NCBI RefSeq assembly: GCF_050436995.1
Contig: NC_134765.1
Location: 7,777,501-7,841,500, forward strand
Reading direction: 5' to 3'
Source: Anticarsia gemmatalis
Lineage: Eukaryota; Arthropoda; Insecta; Lepidoptera; Erebidae
Length of the DNA: 64,000 nt
Shown here one piece after another: positions 26,931-39,934 of this stretch; the first letter of the stretch is position 1, and every line of letters starts with the position of its first letter. The notes under the pieces are model-generated. The model was not told the origin of the DNA. It searched no databases and was given only the letters and a program-made list of their open reading frames with translations. Both the position numbers and the translations under genes were made by a program.

Positions 26931-27612
26931 TTTTTGTATTTTTGTTCTTGTATTTTTGGATTTAGGTTAATTTGACTTTGGTTACACGTGTTACAATATT
27001 TTATAAAAAAGCTACGTTATGTCAGCATAAAATTAAAGTGATTTATATAATTGTTACTTAGTGATGTTGGTTCGATCATTCCAAAATAGTACTAAATAAA
27101 ATATCAGATATTTTATTTAGTACAGCAAGAGAGTAAACGGTCAAGAAAAAACAAATATGGAGGAAACATATATTATACCTAACTAGTACAAAAGAGCATT
27201 ACTAGTACTAAAACCTATGTAACCAGACAATAAAAAACACTTTAAATGGAGTTAAAAGTTTTCAAAAATAACCCGATCACTAAAGTCTTTGGCGACGAAG
27301 GTTTTGTTCGGGCAAAGTGTTCTAAATCCATCCAGAACTTAATGAGTCCCTGACAAATGAAAGACAGCTTAGTTTCTGCTACAAAATACTTGCATGGTTA
27401 AATATTTCTGATTGTGATACACATTAACAAAGTTTCCACGTTTATACTCGACCTACACCATCAGAATGCTAACCATTGCAGGTTTTATTTAATATTTTGG
27501 CCCTCTATTGCAACAAAAACGTTAGTGGAATAAAAATTACATTGCCGCAGTATTTGTCGTTAGTTAGGTACAAAATACAACTGAAGAGTCGAGTTTGGCG
27601 AGCAAATCTGTC

Positions 27613-27684
27613 GGGGGTGTAACTCAGTGGTAGAGTGTCTGCTTCGCATGCTGAAAGTCCTGGGTTCAAATCCCAGCACCTCCA
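27613..27684 (+). tRNA. tRNA-Ala (anticodon CGC)
   Basis: Full cloverleaf of 72 nt. Acceptor GGGGGTG pairs with CACCTCC, including the G3:U70 wobble that marks alanine tRNAs, with discriminator A. D-stem ACTC/GAGT; anticodon loop TTCGCAT with CGC at 27645-27647 (decodes GCG); T-arm CTGGG-TTCAAAT-CCCAG. There is one U-U mismatch in the anticodon stem (27640 with 27652). No SINE body follows; the DNA downstream is unique here and begins with a T-run, so this is more likely a gene than a SINE head. The mismatch leaves pseudogenisation possible. Confidence 0.85.
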
Positions 27685-27686
27685 TA

Positions 27687-27691
27687 TTTTT
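27687..27691 (+). terminator. RNA polymerase III terminator of the tRNA gene
   Basis: TTTTT two bases after the tRNA discriminator base, as expected for Pol III termination. Confidence 0.7.
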
Positions 27692-27990
27692 GAGAAACTC
27701 TAAACAAAGATATTTTAATACCCTATACAAAATGTCGATACAGCTTGTGTGCGAGGTTATAGCAAAGATTGTTTTCATCCAGACAGTAGCTTTTTTTTAA
27801 CAAAGGCATACTTGGATTTACTGAAAAATAAAGACCATGCTGACTGGACATTAAAATAAATTGTTACATATTAGACAGCATTATAATCAGTTATTTCATT
27901 CAATATTTAAGAAGAAAAAATACAACGAAAATTTCTCCATTCTACATATTGCTTAGACATGTGTGTTAGAAGACAAAAGCGATGTAAGGT

Positions 27991-28664
27991 GGGCACGTGT
28001 CACAAAATGACCGCTATCTGGAGACGTGCCCGCTGATGTCCGACACGGGCCGCTCTAATGTGCAGCTTTGCGTGCAAACTTTTTGAAAAGATTTTTCTTT
28101 GGATGAATTTTAACGCTAATTTTAAGGAAATGGAATGTTTTTCTTAATAGTTAAGTAGGATAAGTAGCAAAAAAAATCTTCTACTATCGACTATCTAAGA
28201 TTTCCTATTTCTCTGTAAATAACTATTTTGTGATACGATTTGATACAACGGCTATACGAGATTATTAGAATATTCGTGGATTAAATAAAAGTTTTCAAAC
28301 AAGTATAGAAGAGAATAAAAGAGAATATACCCAATATATCACGAATATACCAGGTCCCGCGTGTGATTAGAAAGGAGCAATCAGTCTTTGCCATGTCAAT
28401 ATTTTTTATGATCTCGTTTCACCTCAATTGTTTTCTTTATATCATCATTTTAAAGTCTAGTTTGTAGCTTATGATATATTTCGTCTTAATTTTTAGTTTC
28501 ATCAATGTAAGCAGATACCAAAAGTTTCACAACAATCGAACCCAAGTTCCCCATTAACGGTAGACATGAGCGGTAGAACACGATACCCCATACATAGGCA
28601 CGTGTGTCCAAACGACCTCTACGTGTAGACGTGTCCCCCTGATGTGCCCGTGGCGGTTTAATGT
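27991..28664 (+). repeat. Dispersed direct repeat of a GC-rich 70-bp segment
   Basis: 27991-28062 and 28597-28664 share GGCACGTGT, AGACGTG(C/T)CC, CTGATGT, and GGCGG/GGCCG followed by TTTAATGT/TCTAATGT at matching spacing. The sequence between them is AT-rich and unremarkable. Confidence 0.45.
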
Positions 28665-28759
28665 CACTCTTTATTCCGGAGATTTTTCGGACAAACAATT
28701 ACTGGGTTTTGTTGTTGAGGTTGCTGTAATTGAAAAGTTCTGTTAAGGTTTTGAAAATA

Positions 28760-28973
28760 TTAGGTCGGGGAAAAAGTCTTTTCGCATTATAGTGTGTATG
28801 AAATTGTAATATAATCTTTTCTCTACACAAAAAAGCACGATATTTGGGTACCTCACGAGCTCCCTGAAAGAAACCTAATGAACTGTGTACTCATTTGTGA
28901 TTCTCGAAGCCAAAGAAATTTTATTACAAGCTAATACATACTACAATGCGAAAAGACTTTTTCCCCGACCTAA
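28760..28973. mobile_element. Mariner-like MITE, copy 1 (complete)
   Basis: 214 bp with inverted termini TTAGGTCGGGGAAAAAGTC / complement, each flanked by TA (28758-28759 and 28974-28975), the target duplication of Tc1/mariner elements. Shares its interior (e.g. ATTTGGGTACCTCACGAGCT) with the copy at 63789. Non-coding. Confidence 0.85.
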
Positions 28974-28999
28974 TATATTTTTGTTAAAGAAACAGTTGT

Positions 29000-30960
29000 C
29001 TAGATAGGTTTAGTCAGGTCTTGGTCGCTCAAATATGTGCTAGTATTCCTGGTTACCACTTCCTCAGTGCGTTCTATTAGGGAAAGAGTTTATGACGTGC
29101 AAAAGGTGAACGGAACCTAAGACGTTTTGATCGCAAGTCTGATGATTTATTTTGATACCACTGCCGCTTTATTCCATTAAAAATTAATACGTTCAACATA
29201 TTCCAGTAAAAAGTAATTAAAACCAATTGTATAACTCATTACTCAAATACAACTTGAGTAGCCGTATTGAATAATTTAAAAATTATTTTCGTAACGTTCA
29301 TTATTTTTATTCACAATGCATGAAAATCGAGGGTTAAAATTAAATGGTGAGATAACACGGGTAATTGCGTATAATTATGAAAAAGGATTTAATTTTACAT
29401 TCGAGTATTATTTTTGGATCGGTTTGTTATTATAAGGTTTTCGTATTTAACCCCAAAAGGTACAATCGCAATATCGAAAAGCGGGTTCAAATTAGCATTG
29501 TTTAAACCCACTTTTATAAATTTTTGTTGGAGTATAATTCTTATAGAAAAAATTACGCAGAAATTGTTTGGTGTTGAAATTGTATTCAAGTTGTCAAGTT
29601 TGTCCCCTAAATAAATAATTATGGGCCATAAGGAGAAACTATGTGAAATATTGAGACCATCGAAAGTTCATTCAAAGAAATATGCTTTTATTTTTAACAT
29701 AAATATTAATTAATAAATATTACATTACTTATTAAATACAGTTCCTAAACATTTTGAAAACCGGACTGACGTTACGCATAATAATAACTTGTCGTGTTGG
29801 GACGGACCACCTGAATGATAGTAGTCAACTTAAAACCACTCGGCTATCACTGCTTACTTTGTTTACTATAGCGTATAGTAATCAACAATCCCTTTATCTG
29901 AAACATTACATTACCTACTAATATAATTTCAATTTACCAAGATCTGTGGGACCTCAAAGTTTAACACACAAACAGTAGGGACACTAATATCTTTAGACCT
30001 ATCTCAGTCGTTTAAGGGCAACAGTCGAGGATTAAACCACTATAAACTAAAGTACTTGGAGCAGGTATCAAGCTGTATCATGTTGTATCATTAATTATTG
30101 TATGAATGAGAATATAGGGTTTTGATATTGTTATTATTACTACTAGAAAATTAAATATTTTCTATGGCTTTTATATTAATATGTTTATCGATTGAAAGTA
30201 AGAAAATTCAAAGCTTTTTTGTTAGAATCTACATTTATACAAAGTCATACGACACTTATTAATCTATATGCCAAGAATTTTGTTTATTTTAATCGTACTA
30301 CGTTTTTTAAGTACCAGTGCCTGTAACATCATTAAATTATCTGCCTATCGTGTCGTCCTAGCCTTCTTCCGAACAATATCCCTGAATCGATAAAAATATA
30401 TTACCTAATCAAATTCCTATAATCCTTTTAACCAAGCCGTAGTTCGCACCATTGTAATGTCCCGAATAAGTAACCCAATAGACACAAAAACACAGACTGT
30501 TTAACACAAACAATACAAAAACAAACATTTCTAAAACTACCCTCACTAAAAATCAAAGCAGAAAAACATTTCGACTTCGCAAAGACTATTAACATAGAAG
30601 TTTTTACAAGCAATTCTGTCGCAAGGCTATTAGGCGTTAATACTTTATAGAGCCACGGTGCTGTGTGAAGTTAAGCCCATTAGATAGCTAGCCGAGTACC
30701 TGTGGTAGCAAAGAGCGCACTTTTGTTCCTTTCAAAATGTCGTTGTTTTACTATGTTTACTCGAAAGTGACTTAGTGTCGAGTTTTTCTTTTAATTGGGG
30801 TGTTTCTTGGTGGTACTTACTATGATGTTTTAAATTCTGATAGAAGACATTTGCTCAGTTGGACTTTAATGGGTTCAATTGATAAAATTAGGTTGAGGTT
30901 GAAATATTCTTCATTTTTTATTGTTATTGTCACACTTCAGTCTGCCTTCCTTCAGGATTA
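29000..30960. other. No recognised feature apart from an S3 SINE fragment
   Basis: AT-rich sequence without coding or structured-RNA signatures. Confidence 0.45.
29790..29860 (-). mobile_element. SINE family S3, head fragment
   Basis: Ends AAACCACTCGGCTATCACTG as in 9165-9340. Confidence 0.5.
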
Positions 30961-30963
30961 AAC

Positions 30964-31028
30964 TCTTAATATTATTTGTGCCACAAGAAAACCCTGTCGG
31001 TTTTCTTGTGGCACAAATAATATTAAGA
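30964..31028. repeat. Perfect 30-bp inverted repeat with 5-nt loop
   Basis: Arms 30964-30993 and 30999-31028 are exact complements (core TTTGTGCCACAAGAAAACC / GGTTTTCTTGTGGCACAAA), loop CTGTC. Transcribed, it would form an uninterrupted hairpin. No Pol III promoter or obvious transposon terminus was recognised. Confidence 0.9.
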
Positions 31029-32397
31029 TTTTATCTATTGACAATATTAGACACAAAAGTAATAATTGTATCTCTAGACGCCTGTACTGAACTATTGTAC
31101 TGAAAAAGATAAAAGCTGCTAAGAGAGTATAAATTGTATTGTGTATGGTTATTGTCGACTCACCATACACTCACATACAGCACCAACAACGCGCCAGACT
31201 TTTCGAATCTGGTTATAATACAAATAGTAGAGCTCTACGTGAGGACAAAGTTAGGTCCATCGACAAACTTATCTAGTTTGTTTAGGTATTGTTGACCCCA
31301 ATGTGAAATGTTCGAGGTCCCAGTTAAATAGCTTACAGAACTACTGCTTTTTTCTACTATAAACGTATTTGTCCGGATTCTTTCAGTAACACATGAACCC
31401 TTTTGATTATAATTGGCTTGAAATTTAAAACGTTACAAAAATTCTATATTATTTCGTTGAATGAAACGTAGTTACGGTGATATTTTGCAATAATATTCCC
31501 TTTCATAACTTTCAAACTTTCGCGTTGTAAACAGACTGAGTCGGCTTGCAACTAGAGCCAGCGCTAAACGTCAAGAATTCCGCGAAGTAAAATGCTACTA
31601 TTACATTACATTCCTGATGCATCTGGAGATCTTATTTTACCTTATTTTAGAGGTAGGGGTGCCGGCCAGTAGCATCTGGATAAATGGAAAAGTGTAGTGA
31701 TTGAATATATACTTAGAGTGTGCTATCAAAACATTGATGTTACATCTAGGACACCCCTTTTGACCACACAGACAAGTGGAAGATTTTAAGGGAAACCTGC
31801 AAAAAAAACCATACCTATACACAGTATACTGTGCATAGGTTTGATAAATTGATAACACAACTTTTTTGTTGTTAAGGATATTTTATTAGGTAGCGTTATC
31901 ATCTTTTCCGTACAGAATTTTAACAAGCTATACGTTTTAAACGTAGTAACTTAACCCCACTATACCACAACAAAACAGCGTTAGAAAACCTTAAGCTGCA
32001 CATAAACTAACTTAAGCTTAGATAGTTTAGCTTTTTACTTTAAAATTGAGCATATAACTTTAGATTTCTAGCTTAGTCGTGCAGGTCAGGGCGAGCAATT
32101 TCCCTCTGATCAAGGAATTAGAGGAGAAATATGACTTCCTCGCTTGCACGTTGTAATTAACTAGCTCGGAGAACATTTTCTTTACCTTCGGGGCTAGAAT
32201 AGTTTACATTTATTGTTTAAAAATGTTGTTTATTATTTGATTTCGTATTTACTTGCTTTTTAATAGTTTATTAAACATACTAAATACGCACTACGTAGAA
32301 AAAGTCTGTACGAATGGATTAAGGCATGGATGGTTGAAGGCAGGCATGGAAAGAAGGCATGGATTATTTTGTTTTATGACATTCATTTGTATTTGAA

Positions 32398-32480
32398 ACA
32401 ATACTTAATATCACGCCTGATATACCCGTTAGTGTAGAAGTAGAGGTATATAATATACACCCACGTTTCGACATAATATA
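32398..32480 (-). mobile_element. SINE family S4, 3' fragment
   Basis: TAATATCACGCCTGATATAC then GAGGTATATAATATACACCC; the TAATATCACGCCTG start matches 24706. Confidence 0.55.
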
Positions 32481-32791
32481 TGAAGATAACTAAAATCATT
32501 AGTATAAGTTTTAGATAATGATTTGTTTAATATTAAAATTATAGTGGAAAGTGTTAAGCAAGAAGAGAGTAGAGGGTTTAAATTTCACATGTAAGTTTTA
32601 CTTCATTATACTCTAGAAAGATTTCCTACTATTTTAACAGAAGACATCTGTCCGTACACAAAGTACTACCTATACTCAGACACAAATAAACCTAGCCACA
32701 CATTTCTCGCATTAAAACCACTCTACCAGAAACGAAACACGCAATACATAACACACGATACTCAGATACATGTACTTATATACAAGTCTGA

Positions 32792-33055
32792 ATCTATACT
32801 AATATTATAAAGCTGAAGAGTTTGTTTGTTTGATTGTTTGTTTGTTTGAACGCGCTAATCTCAGGAACTACTGGTCCGATTTAAAAAAATATTTCAGTGT
32901 TAGGTAGTCCATTTATCGAGGAAGGCTATAGGCTATATATCATCACGCTACGACCAATAGAAGCAGAGTAGCAATAAAGAATGTTACAAAAACGGGGAAA
33001 AATTTGACCCATTCTATCTTATGTGACGCAAGCGAAGTTGCGCGGCTCAGCTAGT
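32792..33055 (-). mobile_element. RTE-like family R, copy
   Basis: Full-length reverse copy, from ATCTATACTAATATTATAAA to GCGCGGCTCAGCTAGT. Confidence 0.8.
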
Positions 33056-35000
33056 ATCTGAATATACCGAGACGATTAAATTACCTGTCGAATAGCACCT
33101 TCGCATTAGAGCTCAACCTTAATTGATATTTAAGACTTAGATTGAACCTAGACTTAGCTTGTCGGGTTGTGTTTATGGTACGTTAATTATGTTACGACGT
33201 GCATTTGGGCGCTCAGCCAGAGCGTAATTTGGTTATAGGGATATGAATGTGTTATTGAAGGGTTGATGGAATAATATGTGGTAAAATGTATGTTAAATGG
33301 TAAATGGTCTTACAGTTAAGGATTAGTTTAAGAGCGCAAACTTTTCATGGCCGTGTCAGTTCAATTATAAAGAAAGATTTGTTAAAAAAATCTTGCGAAA
33401 AATAGAGCTATAACGCTATCTTTTTGAAAAAATTCAATGTTTTACCTGAAAATTAAAAAATTCACCTTTACATTATATTATGCCGGGGGTTTATTTTCAG
33501 TGGTAATCAAAAGAGACCATACTCTTAATTTTTAGTTGTTTTCGCCAGATCTTAGTCTCAGTACGATCTTAAAGCAGTGTTATTAGAAAAAATAAATGTC
33601 AAAATACACATATGACTCATATTTTATATCAATACAACTTCCACTAACTACCACTAAATATGAATGAATTATTAGAGAGAAAACAATTGTCAGTAATCAC
33701 TCCGTCCAAACTCAAACCGACAGATCATCATACAACGTGCCAGTACATTCAGGAGTATTCTCCATTCGCATATAAATATGAAAAGTTTGCGGCTTAGAAT
33801 TTAAACGAGATCTTTAATTTGGCATAATGACTATGCTAATCGTTGTCAATAAACACGTCGTTGACATTCTGTTTTATCTTCACGTTTTGTAATATTTTAA
33901 ATGGATATCTTTTGAGAATTTAATCTTATTGAAGGAACTAACTTATTAATTCAATACTCCTCGTAATATTATATCTTAAAGGCTATTATAAAATAAATAC
34001 TGCAGGGAAATAAGGTCTTCTTGTATGGTATCCCAAAATATTAGTTGCTAATGTTCATCACGAAATTCACCCTCACAGATATCATCTTACCCGTCTTTCA
34101 CTCATCACCCCATCTTTTTTACCCGTGAAAGCTTCACATAAAAATACTACTTCTTTGGTTGTTTTGATTATTATATTGTCACTTAGATACCTAATTGACA
34201 ACAACAAGAAAAAGACAAATTACAATAACACACATCATTACCAGTATCCCATGTACAACAAATTCTTTCTACCAATATTTTTACTCTTTCCGTAACAAGA
34301 GCTGCTAAAACCATGATTTTTCCTTCCGTACCTGAGGGTGCGTTCTTTAAGCCGTTTTCAGTTCCGGCTTACGACACGGGCTTTATCTTTGAAGCCTGTT
34401 GACGTTTTAAAAGGATTCTAAAACCTTCGAAGTTTAGGACAAATTTTTAAGAAATGTATCAAGGCGAGAAATGTTGTGACGGGGAAGGAAAAACGTATGC
34501 GAACTGATTAGCGTAAAATTTGGGTGCGGGTTTGTGTAAATATGGGTAATTGGGGTTGTATGTGTTTTAATTAGGTATGATAATATAATAAATTAACCCT
34601 TAAGCTTAAGTATGAGCTAATTTGAACTTTTTTCTTAATATCTTGTAAATATATATGTAACGTCGTATTTTCTCACACGGTCTTACCAAGTGGCATTCTC
34701 TGGTCTCTGCCTATGGGAAGAAGACATGATTATATGTATGTTACAGTGAACCGTGTTCTAGCTACCCACGAATATTAAAAATAGCTAATGAGCAAAGATA
34801 ATTTCCAGCTAAGTAGCAATCCAGCGCGGTGGCCGTATTTGACATTACAAAACTCAATGATTGCTTTCACTACGTATATCTTTGGCTTTCATATCAGCGC
34901 AACTACACCCTCGTGGTGTCATTTGTTGATAAAAATGAATGACGGCGTATTTCTTCATCATTATTTTTTTATTTGTGAAACTATATCTTATAGTTTTTGC
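33056..35000. other. No recognised feature
   Basis: AT-rich non-coding sequence between a family R copy and the 35006 hairpin. Confidence 0.45.
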
Positions 35001-35005
35001 TTGAC

Positions 35006-35071
35006 ACTTTGACAAACTGAACTTTAACTGAAACTGTAACTTGTTTCAGTTAAAGTTAAGTTTGTCAAAGT
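35006..35071. repeat. 29-bp inverted repeat (one mismatch) with 8-nt loop
   Basis: Arms 35006-35034 and 35043-35071; left ACTTTGACAAACTGAACTTT..., right ...AAAGTTAAGTTTGTCAAAGT, one mismatch at 35019. Confidence 0.88.
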
Positions 35072-35690
35072 CATAAACAACAGGAACAAGAAAATCGACT
35101 TTTAAAATCATATCTAGGCGGTAAAAATTATAAGAAAAGTCTGTCTTTTTTAGCTTTAATATCTTTGTTCTGAGGTGAATGTACGATGCTATGATAATCA
35201 AGCAAATAATTCAGGAGGTATTTACTCCATCTCGTTTTTAGAGTAGGTTGAAAAGGTTCCACACAAACATTTAAATTTTAATCATGTGTGCTTAGGATGT
35301 CGTTTCTTCTGTATAAAATAAACGAGAATTATGTTTGCTGAAACAATAAATACTTTATTCATTGAAAGATAATGTTTTTTGTACTGATGTGATATTGTCT
35401 TAACCTATTTTGGTTGATAAAAATCTGATATTCGGTAAGTAGAATTTCTTTACCGTTTTTCTTTGTTGAATTGTAGAAACTCTGACGTGATCGAATAATT
35501 AGATGATTGATTATAGATGAGTTGTTGAGTATAAATGTGTTTGTTTTCTTTTTATTTAACTTTAAGACGCGTCCAAATATGTAACACTTTCCCAATCCAA
35601 TCAATTAGTTAAATATACATACGTACGTATGTAATTTACGAAAAACTTACATACTATATATAGTTTTATAGATGCATTTACAACCACAAG

Positions 35691-35815
35691 GCTCAAGGCA
35701 AGAACAGATACTCGTGCTCATTACACAAATATTTGTCTTGGGTGGGATTCGAAGCCATCACACGCGACGCTATGATTATTGTGGTGAGGCAACCACGCTA
35801 ACCACTGCGCCGAAC
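35691..35815 (-). mobile_element. SINE family S1, diverged reverse copy
   Basis: Reverse complement gives GGCGCAGTGGTTAGCGTGGT, GGCTTCGAATCCCACCC and GAGCACGAGTATCTGTTC. Confidence 0.65.
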
Positions 35816-36339
35816 GTGCAGTGAGTATAATCAGAAATCGAATGAGTCAAAATATTTTGAATATACACAGTATCATTCACTCTAATTTTAAGCAGAGTAC
35901 ACAATGATTCAACAAACTGATTTAACCAGTAACTAAGTACATAAATATAGCATGTGGTACGGTGGCTTTAATTAAGGCTCTGTGTCGCCGCAAATTTTGT
36001 GACCGACGTTTCTCGCTAGTGTGTACTATTGACATGAAACAGATGTTTGGATTTAGCTGCAAAATGTTACGCTGTACTGCGTTGAACTAAGCGATGTGTA
36101 ATTTTACAGTGGACTATAGAATATTGTGCTTGTATTGTATTTGGAACGAGATGTTTTGTGATGATATTTTGATACAGGCTGGTTAAAATTATTGTAACTC
36201 GTGGATTTAAACCCAATACAAGGCTGTTCTATCTTTTAAAGTTATGAGTGTGTAGGTATTGGAAATAATTTAACTTATTCAAACGGTGGAGAAAACATTG
36301 CGATGCTATCGCTAGCCAGTTTTTTTTAAACGTTCATAC

Positions 36340-36440
36340 TAAGCCAGGTTGGTGGGCTAATGAATGAAGAAGCATGAAGCATGGTGGACTCGAGGCCCAA
36401 TTCGTCCCTTATTCTGAAAGAATACTCTTCCCCAGCAGTG
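36340..36440 (+). mobile_element. LINE/SINE 3' fragment, same family as the intron-2 copy, opposite orientation
   Basis: Contains GAAGCATGGTGGACTCGAGG and CCCCAGCAGTGGGA, the complement of blocks in the 46356-46553 copy as written on the + strand. Confidence 0.5.
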
Positions 36441-37107
36441 GGAAAATTGGTTTTACGTTACTTTTTATGATTATAAACAGAACACACGCTAACATAGCTA
36501 ATATAATTTGTGTATTTCTAAATCTCTCTACCCCCATTAAACTAATAAAAGTTAAACCATTCAAAGAAATAGCGTCTTACAGATTCTTCGCAACAAAATT
36601 CCCAACTTACTTACATTATACTAGGTAGCGTTCAGTTAAAACCTCATTAATATGCACAATGCATTACTCGGATAATCTGCGAATTAACCAGTATGCTTCG
36701 TTGCGAAATCTTAATCGTCTTTAGTTTTTGTTTTCTCTGTCGCGGGTCTTTGAAGAAAAGGTTGGTATAGATTTGATTATTTAATACTAACAAATGCGGG
36801 AAATAAAATAATAAATGACTTTCCTAAAAATATCAGCTATAACACTGACAAAATGTAATTTATCAGTTTAGTGGTTTTGATGTGAAGAAGGACAAATAAC
36901 GCAAACTTTTGACACTTAACTATATGTTACGCTATTATTTCTAGGAGATTTTTTTACATTTGCAGCCAATCAGTTCTCGAATTCAAAGAAACTGCGGTTA
37001 TTCAGGTACAAAGTCTAATGACAAAGAAATTCATGTGCTATGCAATAATTTAAAATTCTTTACAGCTCGAGTACTTTTACGACAAGTTTTTTTTATAAGC
37101 ACTTTAT

Positions 37108-37180
37108 GTGTCCCACTACTGGGCAAAGGCCTCCCACTTTTCCTTCCAATTCTGTCTGCCCTGAGACATACTGACCCGTA
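37108..37180 (-). mobile_element. Short LINE/SINE 3' fragment (CCCACTACTGGGCAAAGGCC block)
   Basis: Shares the TGTCCCACT.CTGGGCAA block with 46356-46553 and 62105-62272. Confidence 0.45.
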
Positions 37181-37596
37181 AATGCTGTTAAGTTATTATG
37201 CCACATGCAGTTAAGTCGACATGCCACCTCAAGTTATAGGTTTAAAAAAATGGTTCTTATTTGACTATGAACGTTTGTTGTCAACAGTACGCGCTCTAAT
37301 CTGTACTCACTTTATGTAAAGGAATTCCAAGTTGGCTGCACTCAGTAATCCTGGGAACAAACAAGGAGGTTATAGTGTATTCAGATCAGTTGCAAGATAA
37401 GTGGATAGATAGGTAAGCTGCACTTTGACGTGTGAGCTTATAGAATTGAAACTGATGGTGGTTTTTCAGTACATTGTTTCGTAATGGCTGTAAAATGGCG
37501 TTTTACAGCAATTTTAAAGGCTGATTTGTGTTTGTTAGACTATTAAACCAAATACTTTTTTATTTGACGGATAGTTTTGGTAATGTAACAATGTAC

Positions 37597-37794
37597 AACC
37601 GTATTTGTCCACCCGGGACAAATCTTTGTGTGATGAGCACGAGTATTTGTTCTGAGCCTGGATGTCAATTTATCTATATAAGTATGTTTATCAGTTATTT
37701 GGTTGCCATAGTACAAGCTCTGCTTAGTTTGGAATCAAATGACCGTGTGTGAGTTGTCCAATGATATTTATTTATTTATTTATTTATTTATTTA
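37597..37794 (+). mobile_element. SINE family S1, 5'-truncated copy
   Basis: Starts at CACCCGGGACAAATC in the B-box region and ends in seven ATTT units. Confidence 0.75.
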
Positions 37795-39700
37795 TGTTGA
37801 CACATAATGTTTGGGGAATTTGTTTATAACTCCTAATTGAATCCTTTCTTAAAATTATCTAACATCTAACGATGGAAAAACCAACACGATAAGGTTTTGT
37901 TCTCTCGAACAATATTCGGTTGGACTTGTCTAATTTACGAGTAATTAACAAAATATTACCCATCGTATGACGTCAGTTGTAAATAATGTTTTAGCAACAT
38001 CTTGAATGAAGAACCTTTTAAATATTTACCTCTAAAGCCTGTTTCCGAGATCTAAGCATGTAGGAAGGTACTTCCCAGCACACTCGCTAGAACTGCGCTA
38101 CTAAAACCTACATAAAAAATTACATAGGTGTAAAAACATACGTAGCATTTATCATTCATAACATATTTGTAACAAAAATAAAATTTGTCTTAAAATACCA
38201 AAAGAAAACGTGCGGAAATCTTCTTACGAAAGGTACTTGAGTACTGTTTTCGGAAACGCGTGAAGGCTGTTGAGGACTATGCCCTTACGCTTGTAATTTC
38301 AAGAGGAAGCCCTTATTCGGTATTAGTCTAAACGCCAAACAACGCTACAGCGCCATTTTTGTACCTTGTAATATATTTAAAGGTTGCTCTTTCTTCCTGC
38401 CCAATTAAGTAAGGTAAAACTTTACCGATCGATAATTTTGTGCCAGCAATATCTTATGTATCAATATGTTCAATGTGTAACTACAAAACTTTTAAAAATT
38501 AATCTATTTGCAACCAAGGCCAATGTCAATTGCCGGTTACTGGCCGAAAAGACAAGTAACAAAAAGTTTTATTTTTTTCGCTTTTAATATTTAGTTGAGT
38601 TACTACATTAAAATGGAGATATATTCCAAAAACAAAATCATTTTTCTAAAACAAAATATAATTTTCTTCAAAACATATAAAATTAAGTTTACTAAGATTA
38701 AAATATAGTTAGTATATTATGACTAAATCTAGTATATGCAGTAATTAGTGAAATCTTTGTTCCTGCTATTTTAAAGGCATAAAGCGTTTAATTCCCGCGA
38801 TAACGTTTTAAACTAGCCACAGTCCAGGCTCATATCTTTGGGCAGCTCTCAAAAGTCTCTCTTGGTCGAGTGCCAAGTGCTTGGAGTTAAAATACGAGGC
38901 ACTTTGAGCGGTTAATCCAGCCACTGGTATCAACTCATGTGTTATTTTGATAAAATTGACCGTTCATTAGAAATACTTCCTTTATGGTCGAGTTTGGTAG
39001 TAGTTGTTCATCGACAGGCTATATAAATTGGGTGGATTGGATTATTGCAGAAACACACGTGCAATTTCATACTTCGAGAGCATTTTGAGCACTTTCAAGC
39101 AAATTAGTGTGATATCATGTCAAATGCAGCTGATAATACAAACATGCTTATTTGTTAATTATAAGCATTTAATATATTATAAAAAAGTTCTTCCTTGCTA
39201 TCAGGGTATCAAATTACATGAAAATCCGTCCCGTAGGTTTTCCGTGAAATCATAACAAACATACATCATACTTACGAAATTTCGCTTTTCAGAAAAAAAA
39301 TATTTACTTTAAGTACAATGAAGACGTAACAAAGATTATTTTTTAACCTGAAATATGGTAAATATAGGTTTTTTATTGACTATTAAGAATGTATTAAAAG
39401 TAATGAAACAGGAATTAGTAAAAAATATATACATAGAGCAGGCACACTTCTGCTATATGATAAAAAATATAATTTAAAAATATTACTCACAAATAATTCT
39501 ACATTATCAGCGTTTATCCACCTAAGGTCATATTATTACGAATTAATATCTTTTTATCAATATCGATTAGGTCCTTTTAATCTGTCCTTATGCAAATTAA
39601 TTTTAATGACCGATACATGATAAGAATAATAATTATGATAAATATAGAAATAGGCACACAGCTACCCGTTTATGCATTTCAAGATAGAAATATATTTTAA
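37795..39700. other. No recognised feature
   Basis: AT-rich sequence with short ORFs lacking family motifs (e.g. 38384-38587, 39004-39255). Confidence 0.45.
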
Positions 39701-39702
39701 AC

Positions 39703-39890
39703 AATTCCTGCACTAAGAATAGCTCTTGTGTCGTGGGGATTTTTACAAACATATAAACAACGGACACAGAGTACAACCAGACCCGAAATAACTATTTGTG
39801 AATCACACAAATCATTGTTCTATGTGGGAATCGATCCCACGACCTCTCGACGTAATGGTTTTGGCATGGCGACCCTAACCACTGCCCCCA
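39703..39890 (-). mobile_element. tRNA-headed SINE family S2, copy
   Basis: Minus strand: GGGGCAGTGGTTAGGGTCGC (A box), GGTCGTGGGATCGATTCCCA (B box), then the shared body. Confidence 0.7.
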
Positions 39891-39934
39891 TTCAATATTG
39901 ATTCAAAATCATAAATAAATAATGTCAGTCAGTT

